Assembly (NCBI GenBank): GCA_033002965.1
Contig: JAURVB010003189.1
Location: forward strand, 1 to 64,000
Direction of reading: 5' to 3'
Length of the DNA stretch: 64,000 bases
From: Piper betle
Lineage: Eukaryota > Streptophyta > Magnoliopsida > Piperales > Piperaceae
Shown: positions 1 to 11,394 of the stretch, one piece after another
How the letters are laid out: each line of letters starts with the position of its first letter
How positions within the stretch are numbered: the stretch's first letter is position 1
The notes under the pieces: generated by a model
Seen by the model: the letters and a program-made list of their open reading frames with translations, nothing else
Database searches by the model: none
Told to the model about the DNA's origin: nothing
Program-made: the position numbers and the translations under genes

Positions 1-1
1 A

Positions 2-757
2 TGGGGTGAGAAGCAGAGGTACCTGGTGTATGACTACATGCCCCATGGAAGTCTGGATGACCACATCTTCGCGGGTAACTGGAGCCCTGTGCTGAGAAAG
101 CCATTGACTTGGGCACAGAGGAGGGGCATAATACTGGATGTGGCCAAAGGGCTTGCCTATCTCCACTATGGCGTGAAGCCCGCCATCTACCATAGGGATA
201 TCAAGGCTACCAACATACTTTTGGGTGAAGATATGAGAGCTAGAGTAGCAGATTTTGGACTGGCCAAGAAATGCAGAGAAGGTGAGTCCTACCTAACCAC
301 AAGAGTGGCCGGCACCCATGGATATTTAGCCCCCGAGTATGCTCTGTATGGGCAGCTGACCGAGAAGAGCGATGTTTTCAGCTTCGGTGTGGTGGTGTTG
401 GAGGTTCTGTGCGGAAGGAGGGCTCTTGATCTCCACTCTTTTGATTCGCCTAGGACGTTCTTGATCACAGACTGGGCATGGTCCCTAGTGAAGTCTGGTA
501 GGATGGACGAAGCGTTTGACGTGGGACTTGTCGTTGGCGACGGGTTTAAACCCAGCTCAGTGATGGAGAGGTTTTTGTTGGTGGGTATTTTGTGTTCTCA
601 TCTGATGGTCGGTCTGAGACCCACCATTGTTGAAGCACTGAAAATGCTTGAAGGCGACATCGATGTTCCCGATCTGCCGGATCGGCCATTTCCGTACGTA
701 AGTGGAGAGGATTATAGTGCAATGGAAGGGAACACTTTTGGTATCTCACCATCTTGA
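2..757 (+). CDS. Receptor-like protein kinase, 3' part of gene (At1g11050-like)
   Basis: The C-terminal 251 residues of a membrane receptor-like Ser/Thr kinase; the reading frame is open to the left edge, so the extracellular part, membrane segment, glycine loop and catalytic lysine lie outside the window. Visible kinase landmarks, in order, are the hinge (RYLVYDYMPHGSLDDHIF), the catalytic loop YHRDIKATN with an RD-type aspartate, DFGLAK at the start of the activation loop, GTHGYLAPEYALYGQLTEKSD (its start quoted in part), and the conserved helix F aspartate in KSDVFSFGVVVLEVLCGRRAL. The run HYGVKPAIYHRDIK and the tail LKMLEGDIDVPDLPDRP closely recall Arabidopsis At1g11050, a kinase of unassigned ligand. 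The stop is TGA at 755-757. Nothing looks broken. Family assignment is firm; the ligand and pathway cannot be inferred. Confidence 0.93.
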   Translation, partial: WGEKQRYLVYDYMPHGSLDDHIFAGNWSPVLRKPLTWAQRRGIILDVAKGLAYLHYGVKPAIYHRDIKATNILLGEDMRARVADFGLAKKCREGESYLTTRVAGTHGYLAPEYALYGQLTEKSDVFSFGVVVLEVLCGRRALDLHSFDSPRTFLITDWAWSLVKSGRMDEAFDVGLVVGDGFKPSSVMERFLLVGILCSHLMVGLRPTIVEALKMLEGDIDVPDLPDRPFPYVSGEDYSAMEGNTFGISPS

Positions 758-2472
758 GTGGGCCGCTGCTAGAAACGAGGGAAATGTCGAGATCGTTTAA
801 TCTTCGATCAAGAAAACTGTGTTGAGGTTTTATGGGATGTACTGATTGGTGGGAAATAATTTGACTCTTGCTGTGCAAATCCATCTAACGTTTTCAAAAA
901 AGCTGGCACCCTCACTTTCTTGCTACCAGAAGTATGGGCCGAGGAGCAGATTGTCGTCGCCACTAATCGCGTTGTGCTGGGAGGAAGAGCAAATCAGTTT
1001 GTTAATTCTGTGAATGCCAACCCCGTTCTCCAGACTTTGCAATATCATATGAAATGTTTGTGATATCTGATTCTGATTCGCAGCAAGTTGGCACCACGGA
1101 AAGAGACTTCGTTGGAGAATCAGGTAATGTTTCCCTCCCGCCGTTGTCTGCTGAGTCTCCCCTCTTCCCCTTCCTATTCCTATTCATAGCCGCCTTATCT
1201 TTCGTAGGTAGAAAAGCGACAAACCGTAACTTCCGATTGAAAGAGTCGTCATGTTTCCGCCGTTGTATTGTGCGGCTTCCTTTATACAATTAACTCATGG
1301 GAGGATCTTTAATGGGGGTTTTCTGCCGATAGCAATAGCATGTGTGCCGCCAACGTGGATAGAAGAAAGACGCACAATACAATCGCTTGGAGGGTTGTAG
1401 CCGGGCCGAAAGAGAAGAATTTCAAAGCCATTTATGTCAATGGAGCGTGGAATGACCGATTAAGCTGGCTTGACAAAATATAGATTCATGCTTTATTATT
1501 TATTATGCTTGGATTTTTAATTTTTATTTCTTAAAGATGAAAATTTGATGTTTGATCTCAATCCCCAAAGACACACAATCTATTTTTTGTTTTATATTAA
1601 GTGCTTAGAGTGACGTTTATTTAATTTTTCTTGTGTGGCTACCTGGATAATTTGAGAATTTAAGGATGCAATGTATATACATAAAAAAATTGAGTATGAT
1701 AAAGGTGTTTATTTTGAAAATTTTAATTAATTTTTGTAAAATTACCCAAATATACAAGTCTTTAAAATATACAATATTTATTTTTTCCCCTTCTTTTGCT
1801 TTTGTTTTGACTAAGACATGAAATGTCAAGGGATGCAATACCAGATAACTTTTGTATTATTTGGAGTTTGGGATCGATTGGATATGTCAACGTAAAAGAT
1901 TCATATTTTTTAGATTTTGTATCTAAAAATTCTTAACTTTTAGGAGCAGAAAGTAGATGTCCTAAATTTTCTAAAGCAACAATAATCACGTCAATTGGAA
2001 TCCTACACACTAAGTTATAATTTTTACATTTAAAAGATAAAAAGGAAAAAATTTAAAACAGGGTACATGAATAAGTTATATTTTTTTTGACAAGCATTCT
2101 TGACCAAACTCACAATCTATTGAAAGTGATAAGATTATGCTAGGGTATGTGGAAATACCCTTTCACCGCAATTCTTTTAATCGGGTAATTGGGTAATCAA
2201 TACAGTTCACTTAACCATTTCACTTAACCTCTTAAACAGGTACATGGTACAATTCACTTAAATGGTTAAATGGATAAATAATTCACTTAACCTCTTAAAT
2301 GGGTACATGGTATGGTTCACTTAAATGGCTAGATTGATAAATAATGTGGTCGACTTGACTGATTCAAGTAGAATCGTCCGGTTAGAAATTACTTCTCAAT
2401 TAACCGGGTAATTTATACCTAACCAGCTAACGAAATTTTTTCCCCACATTCGATCCCCCACGTCGAATGTGT
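758..2472. other. Intergenic, no gene seen
   Basis: The first few hundred bases are probably the 3' UTR and downstream flank of the kinase gene. From about 1500 the sequence is AT-rich without a supportable reading frame. Between about 2190 and 2350 the phrase CACTTAACCTCTTAAA plus GGGTACATGGTA recurs two to three times as a short, degenerate tandem repeat. Confidence 0.6.
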
Positions 2473-2477
2473 ATTAT

Positions 2478-2515
<38 letters not shown>
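2473..2515. repeat. TA dinucleotide microsatellite
   Basis: An almost pure run of about 20 TA units, preceded by three TAT trinucleotides. Likely length-polymorphic. Confidence 0.95.
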
Positions 2516-2517
<2 letters not shown>

Positions 2518-2988
2518 CCGGGTCTTCACATCTTATAACTCTGGTAGTAAAAAGTTAAGATCCTACCGGTCTGCATAACAAAATGAACAACACAAAACTA
2601 CAAAAACAACAAGGTCAATCTTACCGAACCCCCACCGGATCTTTATTAATAAACTTCATCAAGTGATCGGTCATGGCAAGGTTTATGTCGCTGAGATAGT
2701 ATTCCACATACCAAAATTTCAAGTACAGCCATTCTCACCAACAAAGAAAGAAAAAAATACCAAATACGAAACTCAAAAAGGATTTATGTATTGTACTCCA
2801 AAAACAATAGATCAAAAGCAAGAACCTCTAAAAACTCACAATCCCTTCAAAAGGGGAAACAAACAGCCAACCTGATTGACGACTTTTTGCACGGTCTCCT
2901 CCGGGACCCCCTCTTAGGTGGGGCCAGCCTTGATATCATCGGTCGCCGGTGCCGCTGGGAAGAAGTGCACTGGGGCCACTGGCACAAC

Positions 2989-3186
2989 TGTAACGACCCA
3001 GCCCAAAGTGTAACGTACTGGGCTAAGTCATTTCTTTAAAATGGGTACCCCGAAAGTTAAAGATCTATAGTCCATTCCCACTTATAAATAAGATCTTCTC
3101 CCAGTAGGTATGAAATGTGGGACTAAGTTGAAAAATCTCACAATCCACCCACCTTAGGAAATTTCGTCCCCGAAATGCCTACTTGT
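2989..3186. repeat. Dispersed repeat family 1 (TGTAACGACCC type), copy 1
   Basis: Starts TGTAACGACCCAGCCCAAAG and runs through the blocks GTTAAAGATCTATAGTCCATTC, GTAGGTATGAAATG, ACTAAGTTGAAAAATCTCACAA and AATTTCGTCCCCGAAAT (blocks shown in part). The same ordered blocks are found near 41617, 41950, 44218 and 44533. The TGTAACGACCC start resembles ends of plant LTRs, so these may be LTR fragments; that origin is inference. Confidence 0.75.
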
Positions 3187-3196
3187 AAAAACCTGG

Positions 3197-3240
3197 AAAA
3201 AATAAATAAATAAATAAATAAATAAATAAATATATATATA
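3197..3240. repeat. AAAT tetranucleotide and TA microsatellite
   Basis: About eight AAAT units followed by a short TA run. Confidence 0.93.
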
Positions 3241-3366
3241 TTAGACGCGGTGGGATCTTGGATAGGATATGAACCAATTGATATACATTGCATTTGGAGA
3301 TATATGATATCGAAGCCCATCCCTACTCTTCCCTATTCATGTATTTTCCGACTGCAATTAGGCTAC

Positions 3367-4425
3367 AATCCCTTATTTTGGTTTGATAAATGGTTTGTTA
3401 TCTTTTTTGGTATTAATGAGGTGGAATTACCAATTTAGCATTGTTATTATTTAGAGCCAAAAGTCTTGGTAACACGTTTAATATTTATATCCATCTTGTC
3501 AAATATCAAGTTATATGTTAAGTATCTCTGTCACTTATTCTCATTTTTATGTAAGGTGTAAAATTATGTTATTAAAATTTAAAAAAAGTGATGCAAGTTA
3601 CTTGAAAAAAAAAAGAGAGAACTCTTACCCGCCTCCACATATTCCATGGGATGTCACACTTATTAGTTTTATAAAGAAAAACGATTGGTTAGATAAGTCT
3701 TTTGCCCCATAGGACAGTCCTTATGATTCTTTTCAAAAAATCAAAAAACAAAAAAACAAAATGACCCTACCCGACCCTAATCGCAACGCGGTCATGGGGC
3801 CACACCAGCCAAGATCTTGTCATGGGCTGTGGTCGGACCTAATTGCCCACAGGCTAGATCTAGCCGATGGGCAGCTAGATCTAACCCACTGCAGTCAAAT
3901 CTAGCCGCACAACCATGGATCTGGTTGCGGTCAGCTAGATCATGTTGCCATTGACATGTATGGCCATGCGGCCACCGCCAATGCCGTTAAGGTTGGGGTA
4001 GTGTTTTTTTTGAATAAAAGAATATCGATCAATAATTGATCTCAACTAGATTAAACTTTGGGCCATCTGTAATGGCTCACCCAATAGCCTCTCTTTATAA
4101 AAACTAATTTGTGTAACATCCTATGGAATATGTCCAGGAGGGTAAGAGTTCTCTTTTTATTTTGTAGTAACTTGCATTTAGTTATTCTAAATTTTAATAA
4201 CATAGCTTTACACCTTACATAAAAATGGGGATAAATAATAGTGATACTTAATCATTTGACGAGATGGATATATATATATTTAACGTGCTATCAAGACGTT
4301 TCACTCTAACAGTAAGTAACAAAAGCTAAATGAAAAAATTAGGTTTACTCCAACTCTTATTAATACCAAAATAGATAACAAAGCATTTATCAAAATTCTG
4401 CAAACCAAAATAACATTATAAGGGT
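3367..4425. mobile_element. Foldback-type element with about 350-bp inverted arms
   Basis: The sequence from about 3367 to 3715 recurs in reverse complement from about 4425 down to 4065. Shared blocks in the same order include GATAAATG-TTTGTTATC, TTTTATGTAAGGTGTAAA, GTTATTAAAATTTA, ATGCAAGTTACT, AGAGAACTCTTACCC and ACATATTCCAT-GGATGT. The arms are diverged by substitutions and small indels. The unpaired centre (3720-4060) is richer in GC and contains reiterated GCTAGATCTAGCC-like words. No open frame or transposase is visible, so it is non-autonomous. Superfamily is not assignable by eye. Confidence 0.72.
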
Positions 4426-5027
4426 TTGCATCTATCACTATATTAGATTTATAATCGATATAAATGCCTTCCCATAATTTTATGTACAATATCGATCCTT
4501 ATATCGATTTATAATCGATATAAGATATACTGAATCAAGTTTAACTTAATTTTAATATAATAAATAAAATATTTTATTTGACATTAAAAATATTTTTTGT
4601 GATTAATATTAATTAAATACTAGTTAAAATAACATGGTTTTCGACTAAAAAAAATTGATTTTTGGAAAGTATTCAGATAAAAAAAATGGAGTACAAATTA
4701 AATTATTATGAAAGCCAAAATTATATCATATTTGAAGATGGTACACAATAATACGATATTACCGGTTAGAACGGACAGGTACGTACGATATTTAAAACCA
4801 TGTAGTTCTCGGTGTTAATGTGCAACGTGATAGAGCCATATTAAGTGGATGAATTCCTTTAACATATTTAATACTGGCCTTCTTATTGTACTGAAAACGT
4901 TTGGAAAAATATTTTTTTAACGCCGTATATTATTATTCTTTTTTCTTTCTTAGTTTTTCAAAAAAAAAAGTTGATTGAGAACACGAAAAAGATTATTTTG
5001 AACACGTAATAAACATCAGTCAATAGA
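4426..5027. other. AT-rich intergenic; partial match to a repeat at 39120-39455
   Basis: No gene. The stretch 4550-4800, with AAATAAAATATTTTATT, ATTAATATT-ATTAAAT and GTACAAATTAAA blocks and a GATATTTAAAA end, resembles 39215-39450 in the same orientation. This suggests a second low-identity dispersed repeat. ATCGATATAA words recur at 4450-4520 as a small inverted motif. Confidence 0.45.
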
Positions 5028-5165
5028 AAAAATTTTGGGTCCGCCCGGGAGCGACGCCGATGGAGACGCCGTGCGTCTCCACCGTCGATTCCAGGGATGA
5101 TCGACGGTGGAGACGCTCGGCGTCTCCATCGGCGTCGCTCCCAGGCGGACCCAAAACCCACTCCG
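5028..5165. mobile_element. GC-rich hairpin (palindromic MITE-like insertion)
   Basis: Two 57-bp arms, 5033-5089 and 5100-5156, are reverse complements with 55 of 57 positions matching by my reading, separated by a 10-bp loop. The arms begin TTTTGGGTCCGCC and include GGAGCGACGCCGATGGAGAC. The insert is strongly GC-rich in an AT-rich setting. The 9-mer GTCAATAGA sits on both sides (5019-5027 and 5166-5174), which fits a target-site duplication of the size made by Mutator-like elements. No coding capacity. Confidence 0.8.
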
Positions 5166-5432
5166 GTCAATAGACCTTCTCTGTGAATTTCATTTACTTT
5201 CTCAAAAATAAAATCGAAAAATTTGACTCCGGCGGATATCCGACGTCAAACAAATTAATTTATGCCCAAAAGCAAAAGAAAATTACAAGTTTAAGAGAAA
5301 TATGCATCTTAAACTGGAGCTCCGGAACTGTACTTTTCTCTGTATTCAATTTCCAAAATGATCAAAGAATAGCAACATACCGAATGCGAACTTCAGTAAT
5401 GAAATTGGAGCTCAGACATGAAATGCCATCGC

Positions 5433-8400
5433 CTAAGAACTGTTTTCTTTGAGCCTGTCTCTTGTCTTGTTCTTGGCTACATTGGGGAAGGCAAGTATGA
5501 TATTGTCTGCCCTCAAATCTTGCCTGGTTAGGATGCCCACCACCGGAGACATCTGCAATATCAATTATCATTCTATCATATCAATCTTGAGCCATATTCT
5601 AAGTTGCTACTTCTACTTCTCAATCCAGACACATTCAAATGCATGCCAAGACTATGAAGGAATGATGACAAGTTTATATTGATGAGTGCAACCTACCCAA
5701 GTGGCTTGACACTTGGGAACATTAAACAATCATCAAGTTATAAAAGTAACATTATATCATCCATCATGGCGATGAGAACGATGGTTTTGTTTTGCAAATT
5801 TCTGAACCATATGGTTCAAACTTCTATGATAAGTTGCCACTTCAAGCCAACTATTTCAATCTGAACACATTGAAATGTATGCCAAAACAATGAAGGAATG
5901 ATATCACAGGTTTAATGAATGTAACTTGATATTTGGGAGCAAGCGTGCTAATCTGCTATGGAAAGCCAAACATGTTAACTAAATCATCAAAATTCGATGA
6001 GAACCCAAGATTCTGTTTCGCGGATTTCAGAAGTGTTTAGCTGTATCTTTCGGTTGCTACTTCAACAATTTAGTCTTGACTACAATGAAGGAGGGATTAC
6101 ACAATTATGATATTTATGACTATAATAAATTTACCCCTGTGAGTCTGTGAATTGATACTGAACAATAAGCAATCATCAAAATTAGAGAAGAAAATCTATC
6201 ATCATCCTACCAATGAGAACCTATATTTATGTTTTACAAATTTAGAGAGATATACTCTACCTATAAGTTTTATACTTTCAACTGCTCAATCTAAACACAT
6301 TGAGATGTATGCCAAAACAATGAAGGAAGAAAAAGGCAAAGTTTGACAATGGTAGATGTACTTACCCCAGTGACTTGATACTTGGGAACAATAAGCAAAT
6401 GTCTTAGGCCAACCTGCCGGAAAAGAACAGCCGCCTTGGCCACAGACATGGTCTCCACAACTGTGTAAGGAGTGGTGTTGGTGAAAGGATGCAAATCAAC
6501 ATACATCTCCATCTCCTCATCACTCACCTCCACTTCCTCAATGCTCCTCCCCTCTCGGCAAAATCAACAGAGGTGAAATTCTCACTCACCTCCCACTCCT
6601 CCCTCCTCCTCCTCTCGGCCATAAACCACTTCTTCCTCAACACTACAATCAGATGGGACCTCAACACCAATCCGTGCAGCTCCCTAGCACCCTGCTGCTG
6701 CCCGGGCAGTGGGTGCACCCCTTCATCCACCACAGGGAAACCATTATGTGTAGTGTTGCGCAGCACCTCCACAATCCGACCCACCTTCTCAGCACCCTGC
6801 AATGTAACCAACACTGGCTTCGCAGCCGCGAGGTCGCCCACGGTGAGGTTCCTCATCCATGGCTCGGCGTGTGCTTCCAAGAACGGCAGGCCTTTGAGGT
6901 GGAGGATGATCTCGTATATGCTCGGGTTGAAGACGTCTCCCACTGTCTTAGCTATTAGCAAGACAATCATGGTGATGGGTAGGAGGAGAAGGTTGTTGGT
7001 GAGCTCGAGGAAGATGACACAGAGTGAGACGGTCATGCGCATGGAGCCGGCCATTAGAGCAGCAGCTCCCAGCACCGCGAAGAGGCCCTGATCGATGTGG
7101 GAATAGGATTCCATGAAGATGCCGAGGAGGCGACCATAGGCAGCTCCCATGAGAATGATGGGAAGGAAGAGACCCGAAGGCACGGCAATGCCGAAGGTGA
7201 TGAGGCCAAGAACGCAGTAGAGGGTGAAGTGTATGACAAGGGACATGGTTCTGAACTCGGTGGGGGTGGCGGTTGAGAAGATGTTGCGGACTGCGTCGTC
7301 GTTGGTGGAGTGGAGGAGTGTTGCTAAGTCGTTGTAGTAGCCGTCTGGGCAGTTGAACTGCTTGAAGTTGCCGGTGCGGCCGGTGGTCGGGCAGGTGGAC
7401 TCCGGCAGGGATGGGTCGCAGGGAGAGCATGGAGCTTGGAATGGGAGGCAATAGAGGCATATGGAGGTGAAGAGGGACACTGATAGAGCCAGCAGAAACT
7501 TGTGCAATCTGCCCTTTCTGTGTACATCAAATGGTTCAATCAGAGATTGAAAATTTAGAAACTCCACAACCATATTATTGCTATAGGAAAGAGTTTAGCG
7601 CTTGTAATTCATTTGGTTTGAAGAAATTTGAGATGACCCAATCCGCGAATTGTGGCATTTTTCTTACCACAGTTGCTCGTGAATGATCAAATACGCTGTA
7701 GGAAAGAGTAGAACACTTGTCAATTCATTTGGTTTGAAGTGATTTGGGGACGACCCATTAGCGAAGTATGCGACATTTTTCTTTACAGAGTTGCTTGTCA
7801 ATGGTCAAATATGACATCGAAAAGAGCTCAACACTTGCAGTTCATTTGGCCTGAAGTGATTTGGAGATGATTCACTAGAGAATTATGAGACACTTTTCTT
7901 ATCACAGTTGCTTGTAATTCATTAGGTTTGACGAGATTTGGAGGTGACCCACTAGAGAATTATGTGACATTTTTCTTCCTAGCCCAGTTGCTTGTCAATG
8001 ATCAAATATTTCAGAGCTCTTGTTGTAAGCACAATGTAGTTCACAAACAAAGAACGGATGAAGGAAGCAGGGGCTTACTCGTTGATGAGATTGTAGAGTC
8101 TGAGAACCTTGTGAAGAACATAGTTGTACAAAGCGCCCAGGACACCTCCAATCACACCAATCAAGATCACAGTGAGAATATCCAAGGCATGGTAGCTAAC
8201 AGTGACGCCACTGACATCAAACAAGATGAGGCCACCTTCCCCAAAGAGCCCACACTTCCCCGAGCTGCAAAACTGCATGAAAGCTCTGAGCACCACCACC
8301 ACAACCGCGGTGCTAAAGAAGGTCCGCCATAGAAGAGCGCTCCTCCACCACGATGCCACCTCTTCCAGAGCAAAGAGGACACCTCCCACCGGCGATCGGA

Positions 8401-9527
8401 ATGCCGCACACACACCGGAAGCAGCGCCGCAGGTGATGAGATCCCTTCGGTCTCTGTCGTTGTTGAAGTAGCGCAGCCATCTCCACTTGAGCCGGTAGTT
8501 GTCTGAGCCACCTTGGCCTAGCAAGGATGCTATGCAGGCTCCGATGTGCACCAACGGACCTTCCTTGCCCAGATCTAGTCCTGCAGATACAGCTGCCATG
8601 CTACCTATAATCTGCGCAATAGTTACAATAATCTCACATTTCATTGGAACCACTCAAATCTTAGATTTGATTCATCGAAACTACTAAAAAAATTTCACAA
8701 TAAATTGAGAATTAGATAAATAATTTAGATATGAAATAAGCCAAAGCCTCGTAATTAAGCTACTACAAGACTGTTTATGAAACTTCTAAGCATAGCTCGA
8801 ACCTTGACGATTAGGGTGGAAGCTCCAAACATGTTAGGGGTGTCGACACCATTAAGATAAGCTTTGATTTCAGGTATGCCAGGCCCGGCAGCAGTAGGAG
8901 CAAACATGACGCAGAGGAAAGCAGCCACCATTGACAAAACAAGATTCACTCCAGTGAAGTAAGCAAATCCAGTCAAGTATCTGTAAAGCAAAACCCAGAA
9001 ACAAGAACAACCACACCAATCTCAGGATTCAGAAACCCAGAACAATGCGCATACAGAGTTGGGGTCATCCTGGTATAAGAACTCAACTTTCTTTTCCGAC
9101 TAGATCTGCAACAACAAGGAGTTTGAGTCCGGCAACGTTTTCAATGGCGAGGTTGATGAGGGAGGCGATGAGCCCCGTGAGAAGACCCACCAGGAAAGCC
9201 AGAGTCCATTTAAGAAACACGTACTGCAACACTTGAACCTTGGATCTGCTCCTCCAATCATGCTTGAACAGATCGTTCTCGTTGATTCTGCATCATACAA
9301 ATCCTTCGTTACAATTCAGATCACAATTATTACAAAAACAAAACCAGACAAGGTCATTACTCATAATCAAGGCTCTCTATATGAGAAACTTTGGCACCGA
9401 TCATGGCCATGGGATTGGAGGACAGCGTGGGGCTCCTCTTGAGCAAAGGTTGGTGAAGAGAAGAGTGATTGCTTTCTGGGTCTCCTACATCTCCTTCCAC
9501 TGTCTGAGTTGGTCGCTCTGCTTCCAT
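5433..9527 (-). CDS. CLC-a/b-like: Chloride channel family protein CLC-a/b type (nitrate/proton exchanger)
   Basis: Six coding exons: 9527-9361, 9287-9088, 8980-8803, 8611-8079, 7517-6366, 5552-5433. The product, about 783 aa after two one-base corrections, matches the length of Arabidopsis CLC-a/CLC-b. The N-terminus has HQPLLKRSPTLSS and GAKVSHIESLDYE. Exon 3 carries AAGPGIPEIKAYLNG, whose proline (GPGIP) marks nitrate-selective members; exon 4 carries GKEGP with the gating glutamate and LFALEE with the proton glutamate. Exon 5 holds the remaining membrane helices and the first CBS domain, and exons 5-6 the second CBS domain, ending in SPVVGILTRQDLRA. These family members load nitrate into the vacuole. 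Two breaks: the exon 2 donor leaves the frame one base short (9087), and a C4 run at 6549-6552 shifts the frame between the CBS domains. ATG 9527 was chosen over an in-frame hydrophobic extension to 9575. The last two introns hold tandem repeats. Confidence 0.93.
5580..6440. repeat. Degenerate tandem units in last CLC intron, copying the end of exon 5
   Basis: Four diverged units of roughly 200-230 bp share ACACATT-AAATG-ATGCCAA-AC-ATGAAGGAATGAT followed by a copy of the exon 5 end and its splice donor region (CTTGATACTTGGGAACAATAAGCAA in the real exon at 6361-6400, cited in part). Copies of that exon end lie near 5693-5733, 5920-5945 and 6130-6170. The exon boundary was therefore amplified with the intron. 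Confidence 0.65.
7575..8010. repeat. Intronic minisatellite in CLC intron 4, about 117-bp unit
   Basis: Units begin with AATTCATTTGGTTTGAAG-like words at about 7606, 7722, 7839 and 7916. Each continues with GATTTGG-GA-GACCCA-TAG-GAAT-ATG-GACATTTTTCTT and CAGTTGCTTGT. The first two periods are 116-117 bp; the third unit is shortened to about 77 bp. The array fills most of the intron between exons 4 and 5. Confidence 0.85.
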
Positions 9528-10042
9528 GTATAAAGAGCTCGATAGCAAGCCAAGGTAGAAGAAGAAGAAAAGCACAAACCCAGAACTGATCGCCTCAGAA
9601 CACCACCAAGATGATCTTATCCAACTTCAACTTCTTCCCCAACACTATGAGGAGGCTTTGAGCACAATTATAAGGGGTTGGAGAAGAGGATATGAACCTG
9701 ACGTCCTATATAAACATTGCAGGAAATTGAACAATTACAATTACAGATTCAAGAAGCCAAGTAGGATTTAGAGGATCAATAAGTTGCAATGGGTTGTTGT
9801 CGAGGTGGTCTCATAGGCCATATACTAATAACAAGTGTCGAAAGGGGCGGCTCGTGGGAATGGCCAATCAGCCGAGCGGATAATAATTAAATGTTTTTGT
9901 CGTGTGCTGGCACGATATGTTTTTCGAATATGGTGATGGTGTGGGAAGAAAGAAGACTCGGCTTTCATATATTGAGATCAATCAATGTGTGTGTGGCTCT
10001 GAGAGCTTTCCTCCAGGTGGTTGATAGTCATTATTCACGTAT
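9528..10042. other. CLC 5' UTR and promoter region, no other gene
   Basis: Immediately upstream (higher coordinates) of the CLC start on the minus strand. No clear TATA box position could be fixed with confidence. No other coding sequence is visible. Confidence 0.5.
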
Positions 10043-10371
10043 TGTTTGGCGGAGACACTAACGACGGGTAGACTTATTAAATTAATTAAGAGATTAATTT
10101 TAATTTAATTTTACATTAATTAAATATTATCTCAATTAATTTAAAATAACGATGAAAAACTTATAAATAGTGTATCTTCTCTCAACGACAAAGAGAAAAA
10201 CGAAAAAGAAATTATGGTGTTTTCAAGGAGATAGATGATAAGTAATAGAAATTAGATTTTTTTCTAGTGATAAGTCTTCGATTGCGAGCGTGGTGACTCT
10301 TACCTATTGATCTATTCTTTTAAAAAAATTTTATTTTATTTATATTTTATCATATATATTTAATGTCTACA
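10043..10371 (+). repeat. Putative 5' LTR
   Basis: First of the two direct repeats flanking the 10.0-14.6 kb relic; 329 bp, TG at the start and CA at the end, followed directly by the primer-binding-site-like word. Confidence 0.55.
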
Positions 10372-11394
10372 TTAGTATCATTCGACGCTGCTAAAACAAG
10401 ATGTTCCACGTTATTTTTTCAATTAAAACATAATTAGATTATCTGTTGATCATAAATCATATTTATTAATTTTTTAATGATAATTTATTCATAATTTTCG
10501 TCATTATTATTATGCAATAAATATTTCTACCACATTTTTTTATTCCCAATTTGATTTGAAAGTTGATAATAAGGAATAGATAATTATAAGAAAGGAGGGG
10601 AGGGGAGAGCAGCGTTGAGTGAATGCTCAAGGAAGAGTAAGAAAAAGCAAAAGAATTAGCCAATATATGTATGTCACAAATATACTTATCCAATATAAAA
10701 TTAACCGAAATTTTTGAATTGGATCAATTTTAGAATAATTTTTATACGGTCTAAATGGTTTACTATAATCTTTGTGACAAATATTAAACAAATTTTAAAT
10801 ATTGGATATGATAGATAATTGAAATTTTTTAGTTGATCGATTATGTTGCAGACCTGATCGCGTTGGTAGTACAAGCTTGATTTATCCCCCTAAATTTTTC
10901 ATATTTATTATTTTGAATTTTATATCTCACTTTCTATTCTAGTAAGCAATTGTCTATGTGACAATCACATAGAAATTGTCCATGATTAAGAACATTTTTG
11001 TAACAATCTCTCTAATATTCAATTTTTATCTGTGTGACTTAAATTAAATGTTAGGTCTTCATGAACTTTTCTTTCAAAGTGACTATCTATATTTTAATTC
11101 AACCTTGTATTAGTTACATTTTTTAATTAAATTTATATGCAAGGAAGTAGAAGACTAAATTGTATAGTCAAAATAGATAATGCAAATTTGCCAGTATCAT
11201 CAATTTAAGTATCCAAATTTTATTTTGTGACAAGAATTGAAAGATAATGAATTTGAAAAAGAACTGATAACAAGTTTTAAATAGCTTGTTACAAATAACA
11301 CTTACATTTAGTGGTACTTTGTGTTCCCAAATATCAATAATTAATGGCAAGCTTAAGTACACTAATCACACAATTTTTTTTAATAAAACATGAT

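Noticed and set aside
5028..5165. microRNA precursor
   Set aside because: Pairing is nearly perfect over 57 bp and GC-rich with a flanking duplication, which fits a MITE or siRNA hairpin better than a miRNA precursor.
6515..6545. An extra intron explaining the CLC frame change (GAG|GTGAGT)
   Set aside because: The two frames are directly adjacent with conserved sequence on both sides; using this donor would remove part of the second CBS domain.
6489..7460. 200-aa + strand and 170-aa minus-strand frames over CLC exon 5
   Set aside because: Shadow frames of the genuine CLC coding exon, which shows conserved CLC and CBS sequence.
9528..9575. CLC start at the upstream in-frame ATG (9575)
   Set aside because: It would add a hydrophobic 16-residue leader not seen in CLC-a/b proteins; ATG 9527 gives the usual N-terminus.
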